DNA of 22,547 nucleotides from NCBI GenBank assembly GCA_020719045.1, contig DYQY01000002.1:147964-170510 (forward strand), in the 5' to 3' direction. How positions within the stretch are numbered: the first letter of the stretch is position 1; every line of letters starts with the position of its first letter. The notes under the pieces were generated by a model. It was given only the letters and a program-made list of their open reading frames with translations, was not told the origin of the DNA and made no database searches. Shown piece after piece: positions 21,101 through 22,547 of this stretch. Position numbers and translations under genes: made by a program. This stretch comes from Candidatus Termititenax sp. (GTDB taxonomy: Bacteria > Margulisbacteria > Riflemargulisbacteria > GWF2-35-9 > DYQY01).

Positions 21101-21627
21101 ATACCTTGAAGCTTTAGACCATTTGATAGTGCCTTCATTGAATCCATGGTAAGTTCTTGAGTATATAATTCTGAACCATCAGCTGCTTTTATGAAAACCT
21201 GAAACCTTGTTCCAATAGGGCAATTTGCAAAACTCAAAACTAGATTACTTGAAGCACCATTTTCAGACCAAGAAGCCATAGCTTGATATGCTTCTTCTTG
21301 CTGAACTAATTTATTATTCTCTAGATAAGAAACCCTAATCTTTAAAGTATTATCACCTGTTATTCTAAAGACATCACCCTTGGCTTTTCTTTCTTCAGCA
21401 GTAAAAACCAGAGGGCTACAGACTGGTTGACCATTAGCATCAAACAATTCAATTTTAATAGAACCATTAGGCTTTGTATCCTTCACATCCAAAGTTAATA
21501 AATCAGAAGAAAATTCTAGCGAATTTATCTTTAAAAAATCTTTTTTGGCAACTGGTGCTGTATTGGCTCCATTAATAGAAGTGACAACTGAGTTACGATC
21601 GAGTGGTGCTGCTAGTGTGTTTATCAT
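649..21627 (-). CDS. Giant 6,992-residue protein with an embedded SecA-like ATPase motor and a glycine-rich membrane region
   Basis: One open frame runs from ATG (21625-21627) to TGA (649-651) with no internal stop. The start is supported by AGAAGGA five bases upstream and by a sigma70-like promoter in the gap before it. No N-terminal signal peptide is visible. Layout by residue: two tandem beta domains at 36-200; mostly helical, unrecognised sequence to about 1700; a Trp-rich patch at 1715-1745 and a membrane helix near 1798-1816; beta modules at about 2180-2300; a Pro/Ala/Thr-rich linker at 2427-2486; charged helices; a SecA-type motor at about 2865-3845; helical and beta segments to about 4770; hydrophobic, Gly-rich segments at 4775-5165; and a long helical tail to 6992. 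The motor would use ATP to drive movement of a polypeptide; its substrate is unknown. I found no HExxH, CxxC or other obvious enzyme motif outside the motor. SecA proteins are normally about 800-950 residues, so this is a fusion roughly eight times larger. Function beyond the motor is not recognised; a secretion, toxin-delivery or predation role is inference. Confidence 0.93.
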   Translation of the reverse strand: MINTLAAPLDRNSVVTSINGANTAPVAKKDFLKINSLEFSSDLLTLDVKDTKPNGSIKIELFDANGQPVCSPLVFTAEERKAKGDVFRITGDNTLKIRVSYLENNKLVQQEEAYQAMASWSENGASSNLVLSFANCPIGTRFQVFIKAADGSELYTQELTMDSMKALSNGLKLQGISSDDYIQVRMLDDNGEVDREYVINNPKKPGVAIGSAVQDTSQRTSLGLNRTAKVEEYAEIGMPEKLFFSTNNVSVQNQELLHGIGSGKYCCRVIRHGNRNYVKLSTINSSLPAVFSKSDFNSAIPADKLDAFFDSLKQQDFCTVLQDGSVLMNYYQSQETTSQINQWLNDNFKSLGEGSINEVINLFAQVYVFELGNTASSNKLPPAFETVVLSLLNQMPSNQNTFVFIPELYNAFMDYIATSSNSKKPEIANSNKKWQNTDNAKALWLIRKYIESLPLGSESNASVITERLYKMFNGSLAYIKSGDNLYRSEALVSAKNDNAENIRVSTALEQGSFGGLTVQADAIDEQMLTGFLNYLRKELGLSELTITQAQNFLFDANGPVDGRTWLGSQMYKRADALQVKGISSVIDLIKTLDSGVGYFLDYSPVFRFLRLSQSNEMQAFINVNNIDAKALETEIVKLMDSGDKLDSSNLSKYPVIKSLCEKLLPEFGLNIGLEGNYTDELIVYLLSGTKTDSICLEDLTRLVDTYSKAKSAEKLLTAPLVIQNLMKIAENEFPGNKQSQLKAINGYLAVSAGLKEFKKENTDSSKVDPTIYLIDELVELRSYKGLESEVDNQRRANRDKSGELLKSVQISGFTNVGDFVSWLKGIINIQGVQEVSSIYISMQLMYILGWKNNEEAKTAIIKAIAGVPGLSNIKAEDIIFSEEETRADVTNIKGHFVSIYHKKVDSNYLTSMTQYKLDQESMIYFEETNELEILSGGRMLAIKGIDYATLISIWEELEQEAIIVNGSVVEGWQAKFDSVSHKIFLKYKDKISISESEFIDGAKRVINKKVAVQDLKAGKLANANGDITRPEVIASLMSLTLNNVSAVGTKVVDTENALLNELYARVLDLKQKADKSGGTLETILLSEDRTWLDLVAYEVYKKLPSISLSTVTNASEQQKIKDGVNSVLDDAMSNMNKLIQYALSNPDKVQFKPDHVFLTGEFVDDKGNSLDAEFSTKYGSIALSFARRAVSEFYRMQSSKFSNGLENIALKGNPQFDLLTGERALRSVSLTLKTYLYQTEIDRIYGMASKGEIAADNLTELKDNIFGGRIDKGFIQRLQQAFSNDAEISEFLQKNFLAEDMNLNIGFDELVDPENMLSDENQKYGIEKLQRLRDIVAMLYQQVTEKNKVDLAFGLYTVAFLQEQLGIQSVPSVPSSKNTKVEIKSKELLAAVISIVNGTTNATNNALFEQIKNRGLLKDLLFKMPSLNTYLNDFSEGRAVLEAIEGKDNDAYLSALKAVLEKAQKEGFDLSSTASADTRVNFFVSQFIQAIVSSNKFQESMENNSATMIFRFEAGIPYDKQIYGKDIREAFEYFQKEMSTDEEFAVAWSQVFESKDIDVINKLPADLQISSLDQDGGLSVDARKALDSMKALLIMVRNKRMGNFLSTKHFSVNAVIEELADMDQAIVASSKETFNTSEERESFLKEKLEELEQSETEGLQLIDTNVSLGRFSLNKLLTTNSDASKVSYDSDFYTKLLQTFSPGVSINAHQENPSVWEYPIIGLADFFSSTWELIKSPFTKLAPWVYDKATISGIEQRALEVVGSSSMPESVLDFFRLYLNDTIERTQNGADDPARLAGSIYSLLSLGATILFVISKGMNKIVFNGYEHVYDKSRGFVKGKEVDFNDVQAGKYQGYLFLPNGEELVNNRRALESFTKRTLKQLQLQTGERILLTENPSLCVMRDRHPKEFRKLALERGKLVLYAEFMYEKSFETGFSANIPFQQPRSRQDVRGTLSRFHEGVATRAMDRDYKDTEVGRKSAAPDSPKTRFMMQVSSSIRKYMTSLGIMTPEEKKNVLKHKQEFSAIETSKIPVVNETDGNKRSNLITHLTESGFITDGKLRLTEPANIKQVVDWMKNNGYTPKERKPIERFLDSTKTQTLWEHLRRITNHYSNSDNKWVSAPSEVLNRAFSFATWSMFLPFASQGSTFHVETKTAVGAQVYQRNQGGYEVGTAPYAVYDIKAKGVEYNQGTASYMKGGLSYDRIKIGDNLYQYTSVDGEHSQIKKGLGLPSGFLEVNKEKAQLAYDVIDDLANDFSGSHMERTNAGDYLVKVGNKNYRVSSITVEPYLQGAKPLGFFVSNPDAFNGLIQKYSDSFKIQTLSDGQNALIFTRPFMLMSERNEFLKEVTDDKDIILKLYKRGIDNNVSLRRVGAGTVRPEYRVVLNAGEHGLSEKVVIRELFLPENLAVAIKEANKSTGATAEFLNKAFDALKPKPAETTNIAEPESGKTIVADRAGKPAVEGAMDVAPSRTVEVDASRGSASEAIEKTEIQKFTDFCESFKQVLISSQGADDGWSLSEQQINSIVNKLKALGEAIESGQKDFDTARRDAVASMWNTVLLERHGDLRLSSDQLAFKGLQALSVPNSKIFIKSNKLYLHVNRADLNEHCGLDLPKGKLAGRVLLELTPNDKGGIESIRVLECNDNGKVKIKDSNPIIVQDISGLKVKRYLDSIVLESHFMTLAKYDKTPGQLDLSDTIKFNEEDIETTRTSLEKLFSEKLDAVRMQQVQTRSKEVDRYETEVVRLTLAQLKEKHVEYDQALTAKFELLLIAKRNRNKPDIDRLNIEIADLQNKALALFREGVRRSTSPVDIADGGFENLFSKVAKEKIAKLTANGKELSIKTNEGTEIKVTDFNSLVNALNENKLTVQNVSDALFSVGLELKKQFQGKRMFREQIYASVALLNKMLAELPCGAGKTIVGGASGYVFSLFGKGVHVTSAIDDLALKDFAEIRGYTYYITGDPNYVGCVSGLPDQRGSSERATASRQAYSSRMTYGTVTDMVFDLLSDVTSENIDTAKLITQGLWFHLADEVDQSLIVQALSDRIMSGKVAKVTFNEKSYLGAYLFTYNLQKEGDRAGRLLEGNRNTHEVLLNVHEIRQELYKMISDYDAHIESAKGEDQAKLKQELSWLKSFRDDMLKRNETLAVRQIDRSLDAYFHNDESNKNWSIQEIPVAGRKNDGKTKQLVLNSAAEGTQQIGSKFSEGLQQALEAQALIRFSKKLNIDVSSFQITEETETSGRIKTAIFAQMYYTFVGMSGTLTNESRELERSIGSAVLSFADPVKPRIIQENGAVYRTADHLQMDLAERIKESSPTDGRERANPIIIAENDYYKQQSIAKRLWLQELERVTGVTITSETPLAKAMGISEQKGVICFKKEMSFERFQKEYWIQTLGLQDSPEMQEFLKIDGTKDGRVYDANRFLKEAWVELYSKGGNAVPDTLRDMVKNDKIGISSFIKGISELEGLGQSGVIKPNNSFMTDGSIRKELLVRVNVLTSQNSTDATERLRLEGGRYGSITIINNRGGRGLDWQLTEIKMHNKIFELISEKESLTNVEFSELLTTYKNGLSKDIGKYDGEIDKARDNIWKLFKTNGIVADTEVSFTLTIEGKEVVVTRDSELDVLRKANGQLQSRIQPLAQTELGNNFAKLEEAQNEKRETVYLQDAVMEFERSVKSSESDILPVLRRNIDGLDPSIEYTRARISLVMAIKGSIITTLNGQTVTFKGVEGVENLLKMIQAGTTPDAVQEFDRITTLTEADKASLKTANADKLSEMQSRFDNLIKDAQGEVRGGSYFSKLLMEGRGSDLAVAAVEPMNGFTLYTTNPSLAGRSVDTQSKRRVGRSGARAMVISLISLDSDLTDRLGEAYTQKGQPNTIGRMLGEIGDLYESNWTKIGPEDPLNRRVRVMINGCSLVSENQARQNRSSNSEVDRITAEYFKWNNEASTLLEQVAKRVKPLQQENKYDSLRQVDSEISKQATKLLTDFHALQIKKIVDISEGMKVSELNSQIATLAKMYRITEAEIVTNFQEKLADKGYNGDLAEFLKGQPNSEILFKGMTINVEQIKIDLIDSLITKLDASGVIKATAGDMNLLRIYELLKGVNSSLYAIRFNTDIKEGLERIYKIHDANDAQKLAQQLLSNELQSLYKYMRVTIATTAEVSSGDNLASTSSDYFIKNGLRGVRLVKSKGELVLELDIVRFKTEDNYVDLTGKMRGSSVEAYLREVCNKEGLTIPEGKSPLEVIQFRFGQDATFNISSDDVSKIKAHQTQMDALYGRFDKLIAMAIISIEPTAGAKIVIPFGDTTVEVAIGEKEVMITSSQLKVSQRLPRTEFDSIRSDISGVDAFFKELAAKNNLSADDISHRIALMDALLAVSSSPSLAGEVSVQITEDGPTETKSYSEFEKRAGKVEIELVDGTKLLVRIPVFKVLSLVYGQGNTSITEADIRNLLTTEEMKIFEAAKIEHGDDLAKIKSYLETQHRVEAKLNQEIMDYEAKMQVRQRSLFPDSFVELLKTGIPALEPFKFDIGTSLSDQARSILSEYSRNILNNIEILSSDRFKNNSNIFDGLNKELAELNKIVQDQSTDASSVKTLIDSINKQIQAFMQGEHKDSLRISVDTSEVLLKKAQTADTLRADIEMLQKLKDSNGQLDISNLKTNDETFKKSLEGKTVDEAMRIATAKLADLIKEFNAMPEFMYSLRATHQRNQFIWSKYLANLDSAVKSGRLSIEKRAQLLMRAEGSVKPDAGKKLVDVGEECWRNAKYYGVFEYGLNQSFTGSFKDSGVRQGLLDTGIGAGSHAAKGFAMGTVAGMILNMGKLLNDENYDAQQYVHDFYEQGLHFAVFETEMFTLKMLGMTGATPQMVTWGQRVATGADALTARIQNTWFKRTVDTMKPAVASKTAESIFGSWKGMVTGPMAVIFGTEMAIQSKKLRASGNAGMILPADLGTIVNLSVFGGSQAVVDHAIFRLAAGNQGAGSLFGKGLQRFHMVGLLAGIVLSGMTSEQLNKWTPVKTLGIRGDNWYRADGGLHFSPYTFTTDVLDHGMPSLMSATFRDTVFKAGADGKLVNFSRWATGGSPVATSASLSSKALSSLKGVPFVIVYAGTTSVVANYDDLVGNNGAVRWQAMRDVSYDVLDAGIMYGSFQLAGAGFAAGSAVAGPVGGVVVGGVIIVGGWALTRVDKALTDMNKDQKATIEDALKGAYGDRFKFTVRDLHDGTSDEYGKKDYRGSMQERFNDRIMDIFMDEHFTLNQVAGLDKYPDLLKYIEQQFPGKNITNISLRNIFQRLNIQEISVPSSFVFTPDMLLSCMNSAASDRLSNKTGPLTITVSGLEKESLRFARTGIVSSFNINTNFTGPVSHLVSVGDYFTNDVNYLQIEQGKLLSTDEAGNTVAKDFIELAELSDILFDKDQSKPRPLFFQMVNALRDFGMLDRLKEMYKKTGKSDLADMIDEITKLLDKGENISSLESFSAVFWGQKDWFDKLSRIIYDATNISTSFALSSKMDSKNIQDDKLTRQALITQVLGLKITDDTNSNEARVLYARLQTIFIRLYQLGFINKDQTVGNSINLWNTSEVISILTSDKTLGLNTQSAERLLGLLQMVQVSGSMAKQNPDKHPLHVSELWRVLQMHQLIDEKQLKANFSGSADRTQVFKECASRLISKDIAHSVADSFRIPSASNPNIPEIYILVQKLVKDNKQVTIADFLTEFSRSFSDTNTPQMQNLLSIIKRLSEGKSFAESLSLLGIVDDGESKEAVIQSLLDLLWFSFSRLVNEKSGAEKMFLNTFSLVLSDKAIKSIFESHDLYRNLLNSISSALEGLPDKDLLAFLILDAGLSGGIDKDTVSLLFKSNLTEEEKAKVGGFKKDKSEVLSIIKSRLNSDKLQDTYRDMLVELYRKINGGISKEEFKGLKPYEIKPVINMYNPFVVSDTPASGLKKVNISTIESTRCSRFDWLVLMLHKGNIDLEKISNKDLAISLHNCDYSHFSLIEKELIDGETNDKKLNKNTKLKDWLSLQTELIDNFQSKITGSLPDSPITINSECYLFEGNIYTPAELMMNAFKISLGDTSKLVLVSELGPDGKHDTLQDVFKDDKNKDYVLNPIAQDIWSNPLSYLDGKGKYLGLFNHYLALKEYKPNDTAKIEAHILSNNFKEEFKKFVLENSTSFDAWISLYVLGVIVIESKELNSKFQEFSSDFDLEKYIKDNRVTAFGTVSNFTPQTLHGLIDRYDNSSENSYKDYIFPDASADPAQQRQKIYDKYKEQFIDKGLNKNNTKEAVAKLGFILYQLENNVKITPTDISFIESSYTFFSNLPLNFVEGLTSNDVVERPEMMSILFRTAKFLPDAKKAELIRSFNYHVLGDGWGISEDKIVRENMINLVYELFNTMKEPKLISDLIYELTLSIEGETYARGADDVLRNRFTRADSSDSLRGKFKQEIRGSLGVAYFNSLQHLMQDKLVNSTSKDEYIRFLDIISVGIKHFNEDLSKNSLVILSELLKIAKKNNVDIGSELFNRVRSNVYGDMAWLSHNRREAQIQTVVAPIYRMLYQDGNLSDKQKTQIYEMLMAPLTGYSEWAEGLLGFSQVAGASSMMEDSSSLALADAIWGTNHYDQQRKMAEDILATPVPVKSNDPEVRKEYLTNILQLIKDDARFASLVLKNSFSTNELLSYYDKDTTILQEKFLIRGIFIALFNFQLKENSADFNKTFNQILFSNNEPTFYAYCLTKLLFDIGAFYDVKEDGTQSFIWGLHRNLNTNQSFDDFKDMFSGDWWNFSVDISDGKLTNTQKIQEYKTFIMYRMANFIKMRNNNQGKFYFDLQFPLTEKKYADSYQVWRTAYLQANPQLSTASNLNEIIPLSPKFYDDIQSKQAKGDFEQYLVRNHSKKASRIGFSPELIADLSLSASINRDRKTTDIKADNVVMKMAIFVYYNQNGLGKGFDQEIREAQLEFIKSLRDVKQSATIYNQLDFSIEIKDILDLIRDYSNTYTWESLTEEDLNYLVERLNIIMPQIVETALNRKNE
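6133..7305 (-). other. Glycine-rich hydrophobic, membrane-inserting region (residues about 4775-5165)
   Basis: Several hydrophobic segments fall in less than 400 residues: about 4787-4803 (GTVAGMILNMG), 4894-4910 (GPMAVIFGTEMA), 4923-4950, 4971-4987 (HMVGLLAGIVLSGM), 5076-5094 (VPFVIVYAGTTSVV) and 5119-5160. The last includes GPVGGVVVGGVIIVGG (5142-5157) with repeated GxxxG-like spacing, a glycine-zipper pattern seen in membrane-inserting and pore-forming peptides. The rest of the protein is mainly hydrophilic, so this is the chief membrane region. Several segments are only moderately hydrophobic, so they may insert conditionally rather than being constitutive helices. Confidence 0.65.
10093..13035 (-). 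other. SecA-like DEAD motor module inside the giant protein (about residues 2865-3845)
   Basis: This segment carries the SecA motifs in order. Walker A is LPCGAGKT (2905-2912), preceded by MLAE, matching the SecA pattern 'AEMKTGEGKT'. Next comes GKGVHVTSAIDDLA, like SecA 'GKGVHVVTVNDYLA', then MTYGTVTDMVFDLLSD, like 'ITYGTNNEFGFDYLRD'. Walker B is DEVD (3024-3027) followed by QSLI. FSEGLQQALEAQ (around 3196-3206) matches SecA 'WSDGLHQAIEAKE', which in SecA follows the preprotein cross-linking domain. Then come MSGT (3249-3252), ITIINNRGGRGLDWQL (GRGLD at 3516-3520, like 'NMAGRGTDIKL') and VGRSGAR (3829-3835). About 170 residues lie between DEVD and the GLQQ element, enough for a preprotein-binding domain, though that part is divergent. 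The ATP-binding and hydrolysis residues appear intact, so an active motor is likely. Generic helicases lack the GLQQ-type element, so SecA is preferred. Confidence 0.88.
10183..11064 (-). other. Extra domain of about 290 residues inserted in the second motor half (about residues 3522-3815)
   Basis: In ordinary SecA, roughly 60 residues separate the GRGTD motif from the GRxGRQGD motif. Here GRGLD (ending at 3520) and VGRSGAR (starting at 3829) are about 310 residues apart. The insert contains charged, coiled-coil-like helices and two short beta-hairpin elements centred on G3599 (LTIEGKEVVV) and G3708 (ITTLNGQTVTF), each followed by a helix. After it, SecA-like sequence resumes with AGRSVDTQSKRRVGRSG, resembling the SecA stretch 'ESRRIDNQLRGRSG'. 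The role of the insert is unknown; a regulatory or substrate-contacting arm is possible. Confidence 0.65.
14158..14355 (-). other. Low-complexity Pro/Ala/Thr/Glu linker ahead of the motor (residues about 2427-2486)
   Basis: The stretch starting ALKPKPAETT and including GKPAVEGAMDVAPS (M2462) is rich in Pro, Ala, Thr, Glu and Ser and lacks predicted core hydrophobics. It looks like a flexible linker separating the N-terminal 2,400 residues from the motor half. Its composition resembles the linkers in the upstream partial gene. Confidence 0.55.
16180..16236 (-). other. Predicted single membrane helix (residues about 1798-1816) after a Trp/Phe-rich patch
   Basis: The segment around G1807 (SIYSLLSLGATILFVIS) is uncharged and hydrophobic and is followed by KGMNK, which fits a membrane helix with positive residues on its C-terminal side. 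About 60-90 residues earlier lies an aromatic stretch including LADFFSSTWELI and LAPWVYDK (W1744), which could be an interfacial or amphipathic membrane-binding segment. It would place the motor and the N-terminal 1,790 residues on opposite sides of a membrane if it spans fully. Confidence 0.5.
21028..21522 (-). other. Tandem pair of beta-sandwich-like domains at the N-terminus (residues 36-200)
   Basis: Residues about 44-112 and 129-196 can be aligned by eye. In copy one a Pro-x-Gly turn precedes SIKIELFDANGQPV, then VFTAEERKAKG, a glycine turn and LKIRVSYLENN. In copy two the same order is PIGTRFQVFIKAADGSEL, ELTMDSMKALSNG, a glycine turn and YIQVRMLDDNGEV. Both look like immunoglobulin or FN3-type strand patterns, although I cannot name the family. 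Such domains usually mediate adhesion or assembly. No signal peptide precedes them. Confidence 0.5.
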
Positions 21628-21632
21628 AAAAA

Positions 21633-21639
21633 TCCTTCT
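21633..21639 (-). promoter_or_regulatory. Ribosome binding site of the giant gene
   Basis: AGAAGGA on the minus strand ends five bases before the ATG at 21625-21627. It decides this start over later in-frame methionines. Confidence 0.75.
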
Positions 21640-21729
21640 AAAATATTCTTACTAATTAACTTATGCCCAATAACACTAGAAATCAAACATTATTTATCAC
21701 AAAATGTATTAATTTATACCAGTACATAT

Positions 21730-21759
21730 ATCATAAAAAATTATAGTTGGTTTTGACAA
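21730..21759 (-). promoter_or_regulatory. Candidate sigma70 promoter for the giant gene
   Basis: On the minus strand TTGTCA (21754-21759; five of six matches to TTGACA) is followed after 18 bases by TATGAT (21730-21735; five of six to TATAAT). Transcription would start near 21722-21724, leaving a leader of about 95 bases before the ATG. The setting is AT-rich, so chance matches occur, but two near-consensus boxes at a permitted spacing in the only gap before the gene make this credible. Confidence 0.5.
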
Positions 21760-21768
21760 GAACACTAT

Positions 21769-21791
21769 GCTGTTTTCGTAATCTAAACAGC
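21769..21791. repeat. Perfect 7-bp inverted repeat between the upstream gene and the giant gene's promoter
   Basis: GCTGTTT (21769-21775) and AAACAGC (21785-21791) form a perfect dyad with a nine-base centre. It lies 15 bases past the TAG of the upstream partial gene and about 10 bases upstream of the predicted -35 box. As RNA it could form a small hairpin, but no U-tract follows, so it is a poor intrinsic terminator. A protein-binding operator is the other reading. Confidence 0.4.
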
Positions 21792-21806
21792 TATTTGGAG
21801 CCACTG

Positions 21807-22547
21807 CTAAAACGTACGTGTAAATGGATTATAAGTTGCAGTTGAATTGCTTTGACTAGAAAAGGTAAACGTATATGCTTTACCACTTTCAAATGCATAT
21901 TTAGCAGCACTGAAACTTTTAGCTATTAGAACTTCACTGCTACCAGTAGTGATAGTTACCGTCAAATCTGGTGGTATTGTCTGCCCAGACTTTGCACTTA
22001 GTATCTGATTTAATTGTATTTCTGCACCAGAAACTACAGAAACACCAGGATTAAGCTTCACTAAGTCTACTGGTGCTGTCCCTGCTGGTGCAGGCGTTTC
22101 TGATGTCACTGCTACTGGCTGCACTTGCTGTGCTGGTGCTGCTGGTGTGGCTTCACTAGGAGCAAGTTTCGCAATTATTTCAGCTAAAGAATAGCTTTTC
22201 TTAGACTCTATTTGGCTAAAGCCAATCGCTGTAGCTTGAGCTGGAGTCAATTCTATTTCTATTATACTAAGTTTCTTAGCTAACTCACAGTCATCTTTAG
22301 CTTCTCGTGTATCTTTATAAGGAATAGGAGGTGTAGTAGTAGATATACTTGCTTGTATACTACCTTTAATCTGTTCACTTAGCTGTCCTTGTAAATATTG
22401 TTGTACAGTTATTTCTTGTGTTGTTGGTGTTGTTGGTGTTGCTGGTGGGGTGGCTGGTATTGTTACCTTAACTTTATAATCTTCTAAACCAAAACCTGTA
22501 TCCTTAATTAAAGACTGTATAGCATCATACTTTTGCTGGAGAGTACT
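21807..22547 (-). CDS. C-terminal end of a Pro/Thr/Ala-linked protein with a terminal beta domain (start outside window)
   Basis: The frame is open from the right edge to TAG at 21807-21809, giving 246 residues. There is no methionine codon anywhere in this stretch; the TTG at 22248-22250 could be read as a start, but the same frame continues upstream with sensible protein sequence, so I treat the gene as truncated by the window. From the edge it has a helical, Gln-rich start (LQQKYDAIQSLIKD), a Thr/Pro linker (IPATPPATPTTPTT), a charged helix with the only Cys (DDCELAKK), a short motif IELTPAQATAIGF, an Ala/Pro linker and a final beta-rich domain ending NPFTRTF. The linkers and beta domain suggest a surface or secreted modular protein. 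It may be part of another very long gene. It lies 179 bp upstream of the giant gene on the same strand. I do not recognise a family. Confidence 0.85.
   Translation of the reverse strand, partial: STLQQKYDAIQSLIKDTGFGLEDYKVKVTIPATPPATPTTPTTQEITVQQYLQGQLSEQIKGSIQASISTTTPPIPYKDTREAKDDCELAKKLSIIEIELTPAQATAIGFSQIESKKSYSLAEIIAKLAPSEATPAAPAQQVQPVAVTSETPAPAGTAPVDLVKLNPGVSVVSGAEIQLNQILSAKSGQTIPPDLTVTITTGSSEVLIAKSFSAAKYAFESGKAYTFTFSSQSNSTATYNPFTRTF

Noticed and set aside
22248-22250. TTG as the start of a 147-residue gene ending at 21807
   Set aside because: The same frame continues upstream to the window edge with linker-like Thr/Pro sequence and helices, and no ribosome binding site stands before the TTG.
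22416-22463. GTT/GGT-rich short repeats near the right edge as a possible microsatellite or CRISPR-like array
   Set aside because: They encode the Thr/Pro linker in frame on the minus strand and have no spacers or regular repeat unit.

Overview
This window is almost entirely one gene. A single uninterrupted reading frame of 6,992 codons (roughly 770 kDa) fills the minus strand from 21627 to 649. It is flanked on the same strand by the C-terminal end of one protein (21807 to the right edge, at least 246 residues, no start seen) and the beginning of another (499 to the left edge, at least 166 residues, no stop seen). All three read right to left. I see no RNA genes, CRISPR arrays, insertion sequences or phage genes. 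The only non-coding DNA is two gaps: 21628-21806 (179 bp, with a good sigma70-like promoter and a small dyad) and 500-648 (149 bp, very AT-rich, with a strong ribosome binding site at its end).

The organism is a bacterium with AT-rich DNA (about one third G+C by eye), standard genetic code and Shine-Dalgarno sites (AGAAGGA, AAAGGAG). Giant reading frames of this kind in AT-rich genomes are best known to me from uncultured lineages such as Omnitrophota, and long modular proteins also occur in intracellular bacteria. The window has no phylogenetic marker, so the taxon remains a guess.

Only one part of the giant protein is recognisable as a catalytic family: an embedded SecA-type ATPase motor at about residues 2865-3845. 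It has Walker A (CGAGKT), DEVD, the SecA-specific 'SEGLQQALEA' element, MSGT, GRGLD and a modified GRSGAR motif VI, in SecA order. The rest is divergent. Residues 36-200 hold two tandem beta domains. A long, mostly helical region follows to about 1700. A tryptophan-rich patch and one membrane segment lie at 1715-1816, beta-rich modules at about 2180-2300, and a Pro/Ala/Thr-type linker at about 2427-2486, before the motor. After the motor come helical and coiled-coil arms, then a glycine-rich hydrophobic region at 4775-5165 ending in a glycine-zipper-like stretch, and an 1,830-residue helical tail with no recognised domain.

My working hypothesis is that this is a self-contained translocation or delivery machine: a SecA-like motor fused in one polypeptide to membrane-inserting segments and very long helical arms, encoded beside Pro/Thr/Ala-linked, beta-domain neighbours that look like surface or secreted proteins. 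The motor assignment rests on several collinear motifs and is well supported. The machine idea is inference.
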